64,000 bases of DNA, taken from Paractinoplanes deccanensis (lineage in GTDB: Bacteria; Actinomycetota; Actinomycetes; Mycobacteriales; Micromonosporaceae). How positions within the stretch are numbered: position 1 is the stretch's first letter; the number at the start of each line of letters is the position of its first letter. The translations under genes were made by a program, and so were the position numbers. This document shows positions 35,933-44,321 of this stretch, one piece after another. The stretch is from NCBI RefSeq assembly GCF_016862115.1, contig NZ_BOMI01000123.1:1-64000 (forward strand), in the 5' to 3' direction. The notes beneath the pieces are model-generated. The model searched no databases and was not told where the DNA came from. It worked only from the letters and a program-made list of their open reading frames with translations.

Positions 35933-37780
35933 ATGCCTGACCTGCGTTCCCGGACCTCGACCCATGGTCGGACCATGGCCGGCGCGCGTGCCCTGTGGCG
36001 CGCCACCGGGATGACCGACGACGACTTCGGCAAGCCCATCGTGGCGATCGCCAACAGCTATACGCAGTTCGTACCGGGTCACGTGCATCTCAAGGACCTC
36101 GGCGGACTGGTCGCCGACTCCGTCAAGAAGGCCGGCGGTGTCGGTCGCGAGTTCAACACGATCGCGGTCGACGACGGCATCGCGATGGGCCACGGCGGCA
36201 TGCTCTACTCGCTGCCCAGCCGCGAGCTGATCGCCGACGCCGTCGAGTACATGGTCAACGCGCACTGCGCCGACGCCCTGGTCTGCATCTCGAACTGCGA
36301 CAAGATCACGCCGGGCATGCTGATCGCCGCGCTGCGGCTCAACATCCCGACCGTCTTCGTCTCGGGCGGCCCGATGGAGGCCGGCAAGACGGTCGCCATC
36401 GAGGGCATCGTTCACGAGAAGCTCGACCTGATCGACGCGATGAGCGCCAGCGCCAACGAGAAGGTGACCGACGCCCAGCTCGACACCATCGAGCGCTCGG
36501 CCTGCCCGACCTGCGGCTCCTGCTCCGGCATGTTCACCGCCAACTCGATGAACTGCCTGACCGAGGCGATCGGCCTGGCCCTGCCGGGCAACGGCTCGAC
36601 GCTCGCGACCCACGCCTCCCGCAAGGCGCTCTTCGAGAAGGCCGGCGAGCTGATCGTCGACATCGCCAAGCAGTACTACGAGCAGAACGACGAGTCGGTC
36701 CTGCCGCGCGCCATCGCCAACCGGTCCGCGTTCGAGAACGCCGTGGCGCTCGACGTGGCGATGGGCGGCTCGACCAACACGGTGCTGCACCTGCTGGCCG
36801 CCGCCCGCGAGGCCGAGCTCGACTTCAGCGTGGCCGACATCGACGCGATCTCGCGCCGGGTGCCGTGCCTCTCCAAGGTCGCGCCCAACAGCGTGAAATA
36901 CCACATGGAGGACGTGCACCGCGCGGGCGGCATCCCGGCCCTGCTCGGCGAGCTGCACCGCGGCGGCGCCCTCAAGACCGACGTCCGCTCGGTGCACTCC
37001 CCCGACCTGACCACCTGGCTCGGCGAGTGGGACATCCGCGGCGACAGCCCGTCCGAGGCGGCGCTGGAGCTGTTCCACGCGGCTCCCGGCGGCGTGCGCA
37101 CCACGCAGCCGTTCAGCACGGAGAACCGCTGGGCGACGCTCGACACCGACGCCGAGAACGGCTGCATCCGCTCGATCGACCACGCCTACACCGTCGACGG
37201 CGGCCTGGCGATCCTCTTCGGCAACCTCGCGCCCGACGGCTGCGTCGTCAAGACCGCCGGCGTGGACGAGTCGCTGTGGAAGTTCACCGGCCCGGCCCGC
37301 GTCTACGAGTCGCAGGACGCGGCCGTCGAGGGCATCCTCGGCAAGGAGGTCGTCGAGGGCGACGTCGTGGTGATCCGCTACGAGGGCCCCAAGGGCGGCC
37401 CCGGCATGCAGGAGATGCTCTACCCGACGAGCTTCCTCAAGGGCCGCGGCCTCGGCAAGGCGTGCGCGCTGATCACCGACGGCCGCTTCTCCGGCGGCAC
37501 GAGCGGGCTCTCCATCGGCCACGTCTCGCCCGAGGCGGCGGCCGGCGGCCTGATCGCGCTGGTCCGGACCGGCGACGAGATCACCATCGACATCCCGGGC
37601 CGCAGCATCACGCTCAACGTCCACGACGACGAGCTCGCCCAGCGCCGGCACGAGGAGGAGCGGCGCGCCAAGCCGTACACCCCGGTCGACCGGCAGCGCC
37701 CGGTCTCGGCCGCGCTGCGCGCCTACGCCTCCATGGCCACCAGCGCCAGCGACGGCGCGTACCGCCGCGTCCCGGAGTAG
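35933..37780 (+). CDS. ilvD: Dihydroxy-acid dehydratase
   Basis: A 615-residue Fe-S dehydratase. Cluster Cys residues are seen in [11 protein letters not shown] and [19 protein letters not shown]; further family motifs are [46 protein letters not shown]-type [14 protein letters not shown] and [20 protein letters not shown]. It dehydrates the products of IlvC. The length matches the long (E. coli-like) form. GAGGGG precedes the ATG. It is separate from ilvBNC, and I see no leader peptide in its 68-bp upstream gap. Confidence 0.95.
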   Translation: MPDLRSRTSTHGRTMAGARALWRATGMTDDDFGKPIVAIANSYTQFVPGHVHLKDLGGLVADSVKKAGGVGREFNTIAVDDGIAMGHGGMLYSLPSRELIADAVEYMVNAHCADALVCISNCDKITPGMLIAALRLNIPTVFVSGGPMEAGKTVAIEGIVHEKLDLIDAMSASANEKVTDAQLDTIERSACPTCGSCSGMFTANSMNCLTEAIGLALPGNGSTLATHASRKALFEKAGELIVDIAKQYYEQNDESVLPRAIANRSAFENAVALDVAMGGSTNTVLHLLAAAREAELDFSVADIDAISRRVPCLSKVAPNSVKYHMEDVHRAGGIPALLGELHRGGALKTDVRSVHSPDLTTWLGEWDIRGDSPSEAALELFHAAPGGVRTTQPFSTENRWATLDTDAENGCIRSIDHAYTVDGGLAILFGNLAPDGCVVKTAGVDESLWKFTGPARVYESQDAAVEGILGKEVVEGDVVVIRYEGPKGGPGMQEMLYPTSFLKGRGLGKACALITDGRFSGGTSGLSIGHVSPEAAAGGLIALVRTGDEITIDIPGRSITLNVHDDELAQRRHEEERRAKPYTPVDRQRPVSAALRAYASMATSASDGAYRRVPE

Positions 37781-37799
37781 GAGCCGGAGAGCAGCACCC

Positions 37800-37832
37800 C
37801 GAGGCCTCGCACCGACCCGGTGCGGGGCCTCG
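37800..37832 (+). terminator. Terminator after ilvD
   Basis: A 14-bp stem with one wobble pair (37800-37813 / 37819-37832) and loop GACCC lies 19 bp past the ilvD stop codon. No clear U-tract follows, as is common for actinomycete terminators. Confidence 0.75.
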
Positions 37833-37929
37833 GCCGTTCCCGGGGTCCGGTGTGACATGGGTAACGGCCGTTCATGGCCGGCGCGGCCATCTCGTCTCCT
37901 TCGCAGGCAGCAAGCGAACGGAGAAGCTC

Positions 37930-38874
37930 ATGAGGATCTTCGTAGCCGGAGCGTCCGGCGCGATCGGCCGTCACCTCGTGCCCCAGCTGGTGGCGCACGG
38001 CCACGAGGTCGTCGGCACCACCCGCTCGGCATCCCGGACCGGCGCCGTGCGCGCCCTCGGCGCCGAGCCGGCCGTCGTCGACGCCCTCGACCCCGACTCG
38101 GTGGCCGACGCGGTCGCCAAGGCCGCGCCCGAGGTCGTCGTCCACCAGCTGACGGCGCTGAGCGGCCCGCCGAACTTCCGGCGAGCCAAGCAGATGGCGG
38201 CCGCCACCAACCGGCTCCGCACCGAGGGCACCGATCACCTGCTGGCGGCCGCCCGGGCCGTCGGCGTGCGGACCTTCGTGGCGCAGAGCAACGCCATGTG
38301 GATGGAGCGCGCCGGGGCACGGGTCGCCGACGAGAACGGCCGGATCGAGCCGAACCCGCCCGCCGACGCGGCGGAGGCCGTGGCCGCGCTGCGCCACCTG
38401 GAGGACGCGGTCACCGGCATCACCTGGGCCGAGGGCATCGCGCTTCGCTACGGTGCCTTCTATGGGCCGGGCACAGGCATCGAGACCGCTCCGGGCAGCG
38501 TCATGGCCGACCTGATCCGCGGGCGCAAGTTCCCCGTCGTGGGCGGTGGCACCGGGGTGTGGTCGCTGGTGCACATCGCCGATGCCGCCTCGGCCACGGT
38601 CGCCGCGATCGAGAAGGGCAGGCGGGGCGTCTATCACGTCGCCGACGACGAACCCGAGCCCATCGGGGTCTGGCTGCCCGAGCTGGCCCGCGCGCTCGGC
38701 GCCCCGCCGCCCCGGCGCCTGCCGGCCTGGCTCGTGCGGCTGGTGGCCGGCCCCGGCCCGGTCGACATGATGACCCGGGCGCCCGGCATCTCCAGCGAGA
38801 AGGCCAAGCGCGAGCTGGGCTGGACGCTGCGCTACCCGAGCCGGCGGCAGGGCTTCGCCGAGGGCCTGGGCTGA
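37930..38874 (+). CDS. NAD-dependent epimerase/dehydratase-like protein
   Basis: A 314-residue extended short-chain dehydrogenase-like protein with Rossmann motif MRIFVAGASGAIGRHLVPQL, followed by PEVVVHQLTAL and a substrate region LRYGAFYGPGTGIE, VGGGTGVWSLVHIADAASAT, YHVADDEPEPIGVW. The usual YxxxK active site is not obvious, so it may be a reductase of the NmrA/isoflavone type. It is coupled by a TGATG overlap to the ECF41-type sigma factor, and oxidoreductases or epimerases are known typical targets of ECF41 sigma factors. Confidence 0.82.
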   Translation: MRIFVAGASGAIGRHLVPQLVAHGHEVVGTTRSASRTGAVRALGAEPAVVDALDPDSVADAVAKAAPEVVVHQLTALSGPPNFRRAKQMAAATNRLRTEGTDHLLAAARAVGVRTFVAQSNAMWMERAGARVADENGRIEPNPPADAAEAVAALRHLEDAVTGITWAEGIALRYGAFYGPGTGIETAPGSVMADLIRGRKFPVVGGGTGVWSLVHIADAASATVAAIEKGRRGVYHVADDEPEPIGVWLPELARALGAPPPRRLPAWLVRLVAGPGPVDMMTRAPGISSEKAKRELGWTLRYPSRRQGFAEGLG

Positions 38875-39779
38875 TGTCCGCCCCGGATCTCTTCGAGGAG
38901 CTGCGGCCGCGGGCGACTGCCATCGCGTACCGGATGCTCGGCAGTGTCAGCGAGGCGGAGGACGTGGTGCAGGAGGCCTTCCTGCGCCTGCACCAGACCT
39001 TGGGCCGCGACGAGGAGATCGCCTCACCGCGGGCGTACGTCGCCACGCTGGTGACCCGGCTCGCCATCGACCAGCTGCGCTCGGCGCGGGCGCGGCGGGA
39101 GCGGTACGTCGGCGAGTGGCTGCCCGAGCCGGTGGTCGGCGAGCCCACGCCGGACGAGCGGGCGGAGACGGCCGACTCGCTGTCGCTGGCGTTCCTGGTG
39201 CTGCTCGAGAGCCTGTCGCCGGCGCAGCGGGCCGCGTTCCTGCTGCACGAGGTCTTCGACTACCCGTACCCCGAGGTGGCCGAGGTTCTCGGGACGGATG
39301 TGGACAGCAGCCGCCACCTCGTCGCGCGGGCCCGCGCCCACGTCCGCGAGCGCCGGCCCCGCTACTTCGCCTCGGCGCGGCAGCGGGAGGAGCTCGCCGA
39401 GCGCTTCTTCGCCGCCGCCGGCCGGGGCGACCTGCCGGCGCTGGAGGCGATGCTGGCCCAGGACGTGGCGCTGCACGCCGACGGCGGCGGGAAGGTGCCC
39501 GCGCTGGGCCGCACGGTCGCCGGCCGCGAGCGCGTCGCGCGCACCCTCGCCGCGGGGATCGCGGCGATGGCGCGCCTCGGCGTGCGGGTGGCGATCGCCG
39601 AGGTGAACGGCCAGCCGGGCGCGATGGCGTACGACGACCGGCACCTGCTCGTCGGCGTCCTCGCGCTCGACATCGCCGACGGCCGGGTGCGGGCGGTCCA
39701 CTCGATCGTCAACCCCGACAAGCTGCGGCACCTCGGGCCGGTCAGTGACCTAGGGCTCCGGCTGCGCGGGCGCCGCTGA
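38874..39779 (+). CDS. ECF41-type sigma factor with SnoaL-like C-terminal domain
   Basis: A 301-residue sigma factor. Region 2 (LFEELRPRATAIAYRMLGSV, EDVVQEAFLRLHQ) and region 4 (LSPAQRAAFLLHEVFDYPYP, then a helix-turn-helix EVAEVLGTDVDSSRHLVARA) are followed by an SnoaL/NTF2-like domain of about 120 residues. ECF41 hallmarks are visible: the linker WLPEP, then DGGGKVPA and NPDKLRHL in the C-terminal domain, which replaces an anti-sigma factor. It overlaps the epimerase-like gene, its likely target. The 3' end overlaps the convergent LacI gene by 30 bp. Confidence 0.9.
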   Translation: MSAPDLFEELRPRATAIAYRMLGSVSEAEDVVQEAFLRLHQTLGRDEEIASPRAYVATLVTRLAIDQLRSARARRERYVGEWLPEPVVGEPTPDERAETADSLSLAFLVLLESLSPAQRAAFLLHEVFDYPYPEVAEVLGTDVDSSRHLVARARAHVRERRPRYFASARQREELAERFFAAAGRGDLPALEAMLAQDVALHADGGGKVPALGRTVAGRERVARTLAAGIAAMARLGVRVAIAEVNGQPGAMAYDDRHLLVGVLALDIADGRVRAVHSIVNPDKLRHLGPVSDLGLRLRGRR

Positions 39780-40799
39780 GCCGGGCTGGCGCGGTGGGGC
39801 CGTGCTGCCCCGCGGGGTGAGGTGGGCGGCGCCCGCTTCGACGTTGCCGACCTGCTTGCCGTCGATCGCGGCCAGCAGCTCGCGGGCCGCGTGGGCGCCG
39901 TACTCGGCGATGTCGCGGGTCAGGGCCGTGAGCGGCGGGTGGACCAGGCTGCACAGCGGCGAGTCGTCCCAGGCGACGATGGACAGGTCGCCGGGGACGG
40001 CCAGGCCCATCTCCTGGGCGACGGCGAGGCCGGCCACCGCCATCACGTCGTTGTCGTAGATGATCGCCGTGGGCCGGTCGTTGCCGATCAGCAGGCGCCG
40101 GGTGGCCCGGCCGCCCTCCTCGCCGGTGTAGTCGGACGGCACCGTGACCGCCTCGTTGAGCCCGAGCGACGCGCACACCTCGTGGAAGGCCCTCGTGCGC
40201 GTCTGGGTGTGCAGCAGGTCGGGCAGGCCGCTGACCCGGGCGATGCGCCGGTGGCCGAGCGCGACCAGGTAGCGGACCGTCTCGGTGATCGCGCCGGCGT
40301 CGTCGGACCAGATCTGGGCGATGCGGCCGGTGTCGCCGGGACCGCCGATCACCACGGCGGGCAACTGGAGCTGCTGGAGCACCTGGATGCGGACGTCGTT
40401 CTCGCGGAGGTCGGTGACGATCACACCGTCGATGCGGCGCTCGCCCCACCAGCGGCGGTAGACCTCGACCTCGAGCTCGGGGGTGGCCACGACCTGGAGG
40501 GTCAGCGCGTAGGACCGGGCGGCGAGCTCGGACTCGAAGCCGCTGATCAGGCCCATGAAGAACGGCTCGATGCTGAGCATGCGCGCGGGCCGGCACAGGG
40601 TGAGGCCGACGGCGCGCGCGCTGGCGCCGGACAGCGCCCGGGCAGCGCTGTTCGGGTTGAAGCCGATCTCCTGGGCGATCGCGACGATGCGCTGCCGGGT
40701 CGCCTCGGAGACTCCCGGCTGCCCGTTGAGCGCGTACGAGACGGCGCCCTTCGACACTCCGGCACGCCGCGCGATGTCGGCGATCGTCGGCCGCTTCAC
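39750..40799 (-). CDS. LacI-family regulator of the beta-mannoside operon
   Basis: A 349-residue regulator with headpiece PTIADIARRAGVSKGAVSYA, hinge NPNSAARALSG and a ligand domain (GLTLCRPARMLSIEPFFMGL, RRIDGVIVTDL, AIIYDNDVMAVAGLAVAQE, SIVAWDDSPLCSLVHPPLTA). The GTG start follows AGGAG; upstream frame extension is ignored. It is divergent from an ABC uptake operon ending in a beta-mannosidase, so it most likely represses that operon in response to a mannose-containing oligosaccharide. It may bind the AGAGCGCTCT palindrome 58 bp upstream. Confidence 0.88.
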   Translation of the reverse strand: MKRPTIADIARRAGVSKGAVSYALNGQPGVSEATRQRIVAIAQEIGFNPNSAARALSGASARAVGLTLCRPARMLSIEPFFMGLISGFESELAARSYALTLQVVATPELEVEVYRRWWGERRIDGVIVTDLRENDVRIQVLQQLQLPAVVIGGPGDTGRIAQIWSDDAGAITETVRYLVALGHRRIARVSGLPDLLHTQTRTRAFHEVCASLGLNEAVTVPSDYTGEEGGRATRRLLIGNDRPTAIIYDNDVMAVAGLAVAQEMGLAVPGDLSIVAWDDSPLCSLVHPPLTALTRDIAEYGAHAARELLAAIDGKQVGNVEAGAAHLTPRGSTAPPRQPGSAAPAQPEP

Positions 40800-40857
40800 T
40801 CGGTCTCCTCTGTTCCCGCCGAGCTTACCGGCGGAGCACGCCTTTGCACGGATCGGT

Positions 40858-40867
40858 AGAGCGCTCT
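40858..40867. promoter_or_regulatory. Palindrome AGAGCGCTCT, candidate LacI operator
   Basis: A perfect 10-bp palindrome with central CG, flanked by T and C, resembles the GAGAGCGCTCTC operators of actinobacterial LacI regulators of oligosaccharide genes. It is in the 311-bp gap between the LacI gene and the transport operon. The rest of that gap is promoter sequence without a gene. Confidence 0.6.
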
Positions 40868-41030
40868 CACGGAAACGCGTGGCGGTCTGGGCGAGTGGCG
40901 GCCCGTCGACTTGATCGGTTAAGTGTCGCGGCCCACAGCTCCCTTTGTAAACGCCGATCACCTACTAAGACCTAATTGTCCCGCTTACCGGCAACTGACA
41001 ACGATGCCAGATCACCGCCGTAACACGGTA

Positions 41031-41060
41031 TTGACACTCATCGAGGTCCGGCTTTAGCGT
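41031..41060 (+). promoter_or_regulatory. Promoter of the sugar-uptake operon
   Basis: TTGACA (41031-41036) and TAGCGT (41055-41060) are separated by 18 bp, upstream of the binding-protein gene at 41111. The -35 box is a perfect match to the vegetative consensus. Confidence 0.6.
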
Positions 41061-41110
41061 CTCCACCACTTATCCGGTTCAGTGAATTCTCTCTCCGTCA
41101 TGGAGGCGCA

Positions 41111-42397
41111 ATGGAACGGCTGGGCAAACGGACTCTGCGTGCCACCGCAGCGGGCGTCGCGGCGACTCTCGCGATCGCGGGGTGCAGCGGACAGGATCTC
41201 GAGGGCGGCAACGAGGACAACGCGAGCGGCGGTCAGGTGACGCTCAAGGTCGCGTTCTGGGGCGACATGGGCCTCGACAAGCTCAAGGCCGCGTACGAGA
41301 AGGACCACCCGAACGTCAAGATCGTGCTGAACTCGGGCGAGTACAACGCCCAGCACGAGGACCTGCAGAAGAAGCTGGTGGCCGGCAGCGGCGCGCCGGA
41401 CATCTCCGCGATCGACGAGGGCTTCATCGTCCAGTTCCGCAGCCAGGCGGACAAGTTCGTCAACTACCTGGACAAGGGCGGCGCCGAGTTCGAGTCGAAG
41501 TACCTGCCCTGGAAGTGGAAGCAGTCGCTGTCGCCGGACGGCAAGCAGATCGGCCTCGGCACCGACGTCGGCGGCCTCGCCATGTGCTACCGCACCGACC
41601 TGTTCCAGAAGGCCGGCCTGCCCACCGACCGCGACGCCGTCTCCAAGCTCTGGCCCAACTGGGACGCCTTCCTCAACGTCGGCAAGCAGTACGTGGCCAA
41701 GACCGGCAAGAAGTTCGTCGACTCCGGCACCAACATGTTCAACCCCGTGCTCGCCCAGCAGCCGGTCGGCTTCTACAACGAGCAGGAGCAGCTCCAGATG
41801 GAGGGCGGCCCCAAGGTCGCCTTCGACGTCAGCATGAAGGCGATCGAGGCCGACCTCTCCGCCGACCTCGCCAGCTTCCAGCCCAACTGGGACCAGGGCT
41901 TCAAGAAGGACCAGTTCGCCGTGCTCGCCTGCCCGGCGTGGATGCTCGGCCACATCCAGGACACCGCGCCCGAGCAGAAGGGCAAGTGGGACATCGCCGC
42001 GATCCCCGGCGGCGGCGGCAACTGGGGCGGCTCCTGGTGGACCGTGCCGTCGCAGGGCAAGAACGTCGACGCGGCGGTCGACTTCGTGAAGTGGATGGTC
42101 CAGCCGGAGCAGCAGATCGAGGTCTTCAAGACCGTCGGCAACCTGCCCTCGCAGCCGGCGCTCTACAAGGACCCGGCGGTGCTCGACTACAAGAAGGAGT
42201 TCATGAGCAACGCCCCGACCGGGCAGATCTTCGCGGCCACGGCGGAGAACCTCCAGCCGCAGTACCTGGGCAAGAAGAACGGGCCGACGCGCGTGGCGGT
42301 CGAGAACGTCATCACCCGCGTACAGCAGGGGGGCCTGAAGCCCGAAGCGGCCTGGGCCGAGGCGGTCAAGGAAGCCGAGAAGGCCGCCAAGTCCTGA
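41111..42397 (+). CDS. ABC sugar transporter substrate-binding lipoprotein
   Basis: A 428-residue extracytoplasmic solute-binding protein. The signal peptide ends in lipobox LAIAGC (Cys about 25), so it is lipid-anchored. The mature protein has the family-1 opening VTLKVAFWGDMGLDKLKAAY and later FAVLACPAWMLGHIQ, WWTVPSQGKN and AVDFVKWMVQPEQQIEVFKT. It should deliver oligosaccharide to the two following permeases. No ATPase gene is present; such importers in actinomycetes usually share the MsiK-type ATPase. GGAGG precedes the ATG. Confidence 0.92.
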   Translation: MERLGKRTLRATAAGVAATLAIAGCSGQDLEGGNEDNASGGQVTLKVAFWGDMGLDKLKAAYEKDHPNVKIVLNSGEYNAQHEDLQKKLVAGSGAPDISAIDEGFIVQFRSQADKFVNYLDKGGAEFESKYLPWKWKQSLSPDGKQIGLGTDVGGLAMCYRTDLFQKAGLPTDRDAVSKLWPNWDAFLNVGKQYVAKTGKKFVDSGTNMFNPVLAQQPVGFYNEQEQLQMEGGPKVAFDVSMKAIEADLSADLASFQPNWDQGFKKDQFAVLACPAWMLGHIQDTAPEQKGKWDIAAIPGGGGNWGGSWWTVPSQGKNVDAAVDFVKWMVQPEQQIEVFKTVGNLPSQPALYKDPAVLDYKKEFMSNAPTGQIFAATAENLQPQYLGKKNGPTRVAVENVITRVQQGGLKPEAAWAEAVKEAEKAAKS

Positions 42398-42453
42398 CCT
42401 CCAGTCGAGCGGCGGGGCGGCGTGGGCCGCCCCGCCCGTACCTAGGAGTGGCC

Positions 42454-43437
42454 GTGTCCCTCACTCAGCTCCGGCCGTCGGCGCAGCACCGGGCCGAACC
42501 GCCCAGGACCCCGAACAAGGTCAAGCTCTGGCTCTACCGCTTCGACACCAAGACGGTTCCGTACGCGCTGATCGCGCCGTTCTTCCTGCTCTTCGGCGTC
42601 TTCGGGCTCTTCCCGATCATCTTCAACGGCGTCGTGGCGCTGCGGAACTGGCGACTCGACGATCCGACCCTGACCGGCTGGGCCGGCTTCGGCAACTTCA
42701 CCAAGCTGCTCTCCGACGAGGACTTCTGGAACGCGCTGGGCAACACGTTCGGCATCTTCCTCCTCTCGACGGTGCCGCAGCTGCTCGCGGCGCTGATCGT
42801 GGCGAGCGTGCTCAACCGCAGGCTCCGCGCGACCACCTGGTGGCGCATCGGCGTACTGCTGCCGTACCTGACCCCGGTGGTCGCCTCGACGCTGGTCTTC
42901 GCGGTCTTCTTCTCCCGGGACTACGGGATGGCCAACTGGTTCCTCTCGCTCGTCGGCTTCGGCGAGAGCGACCCGCTCGACTGGCGGGCCGCGAAGTGGA
43001 GCAGCTGGATCGCGATCGCCACGATGGTCAACTGGAAGTGGATCGGCTACAACGCGCTGCTCTACCTGAGCGCGATGCAGACCATCCCCAAGGACGTGTA
43101 CGAGGCCGCGGCGGTGGACGGCGCCGGGCCGTGGCGGCAGCTGTGGCGGATCACCGTACCCATGATCCAGCCGGTCGTGGTGTTCACGGTGATCCTGTCG
43201 ACCATCGGAGGGCTGCAGCTGTTCAACGAGCCGATGATGTTCGACGAGAACCCGCAGTCGGCGAGCGGCGGCTCCGACCACCAGTTCCAGACCATCGCCC
43301 AGCTCATCTACAAGGTCGGCTGGAAGGACCTCAACCTCGGGTACGCGGCCGCGATGTCCTGGGCGCTGTTCCTGATCATCCTGATCGTGGCCGGCGTCAA
43401 CGCCCTGCTCACCAAGCGCATCGGAGGTGACCGGTGA
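42454..43437 (+). CDS. ABC sugar transporter permease 1 (MalF-like)
   Basis: A 327-residue membrane protein with six helices. The EAA loop is EAAAVDGAGPWRQLWRITVP. The N-terminal tail of about 35 residues precedes the first helix (YALIAPFFLLFGVFGLFPII). GTG 42454 follows AGGAG. It overlaps the second permease gene by 4 bp. With the binding protein it forms a carbohydrate CUT1-type importer. Confidence 0.9.
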   Translation: MSLTQLRPSAQHRAEPPRTPNKVKLWLYRFDTKTVPYALIAPFFLLFGVFGLFPIIFNGVVALRNWRLDDPTLTGWAGFGNFTKLLSDEDFWNALGNTFGIFLLSTVPQLLAALIVASVLNRRLRATTWWRIGVLLPYLTPVVASTLVFAVFFSRDYGMANWFLSLVGFGESDPLDWRAAKWSSWIAIATMVNWKWIGYNALLYLSAMQTIPKDVYEAAAVDGAGPWRQLWRITVPMIQPVVVFTVILSTIGGLQLFNEPMMFDENPQSASGGSDHQFQTIAQLIYKVGWKDLNLGYAAAMSWALFLIILIVAGVNALLTKRIGGDR

Positions 43438-44294
43438 CCTCGCACCGCTACGCCCTGCGCGCGCCGCAGGACACGCCCGGCTCGTGGAAGACCTATCTCG
43501 GCCTCGCCGCGATCATGGCCTTCTCGGCGTTCCCGGTCTACTGGATGTTCGTGATCGCCACGAGCACCGACGAGGCGGTCACCCAGATGCCGCCATCGGT
43601 CATCCCCGGCAATCAGTTGCTGGTGAACCTGAACGAGGTGTTCACGCTCCAGGACGTCTACTTCACGGCCTCGCTGATCAACAGCTTCATCACCGCCCTC
43701 ACGATCACGGTGGCGACGCTGTTCTTCTGCTCGCTGGCCGGGTTCGCCTTCGCCAAGCTGCGCTTTCGCGGGCGCAACGCGCTGATGGTCGTGGTGATCC
43801 TGACCCTGACCGTGCCCAACCAGCTCGGCGTGGTCGCGCTCTACATCGTGATGGGCAAGCTCCAGTGGAACGGCACCCTGCTCGCGGTGATCGCGCCCGG
43901 GCTGGTCAGCGCGTTCGGCGTGTTCTACATGCGGCAGTTCATCGCGCACGCCGTACCGGACGAGCTGGTCGAGTCGGCCCGCATCGACGGCGCGCTCACC
44001 ATGCGCGTCTACTGGAACATCGTGCTACCCGCGATCCGGCCGGCGCTGGCCGTGCTGGGGCTGCTCACCTTTGTCATGGCCTGGAACGACTTCCAGTGGC
44101 CGCTGATCACGCTGAACGGCACCGAGTTCCCGACGTCCATGGTCGCCCTGTCGGACCTGGCCAGCGGAAACTACGTGATCTACCGGCGGGTGCTGGCCGG
44201 CGCGTTCGTGGCGACGGTTCCGCTGATCGTTCTGCTCCTGATCGGCGGGCGGCAACTCGTCCGGGGGATCATGGAAGGCGCCGTCAAGTCCTGA
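43434..44294 (+). CDS. ABC sugar transporter permease 2 (MalG-like)
   Basis: A 286-residue membrane protein with six helices and EAA loop ESARIDGALTMRVYWNIVLP. It starts at a GTG overlapping the stop codon of permease 1 (GTGA). FAFAKLRFRGRNALMVVVIL and the C-terminal LVRGIMEGAVKS are typical of MalG-type CUT1 permeases. The beta-mannosidase gene follows after 27 bp. Confidence 0.9.
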   Translation: MTSHRYALRAPQDTPGSWKTYLGLAAIMAFSAFPVYWMFVIATSTDEAVTQMPPSVIPGNQLLVNLNEVFTLQDVYFTASLINSFITALTITVATLFFCSLAGFAFAKLRFRGRNALMVVVILTLTVPNQLGVVALYIVMGKLQWNGTLLAVIAPGLVSAFGVFYMRQFIAHAVPDELVESARIDGALTMRVYWNIVLPAIRPALAVLGLLTFVMAWNDFQWPLITLNGTEFPTSMVALSDLASGNYVIYRRVLAGAFVATVPLIVLLLIGGRQLVRGIMEGAVKS

Positions 44295-44321
44295 CGCTGT
44301 TCCGCGTTGCGAAGGAGAGCC

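Noticed and set aside
37851-37900. ECF41 promoter upstream of the epimerase-like gene
   Set aside because: TGTGACA resembles the -35 element, but the nearest CGTC is about 35 bp away, too far for a functional pair.
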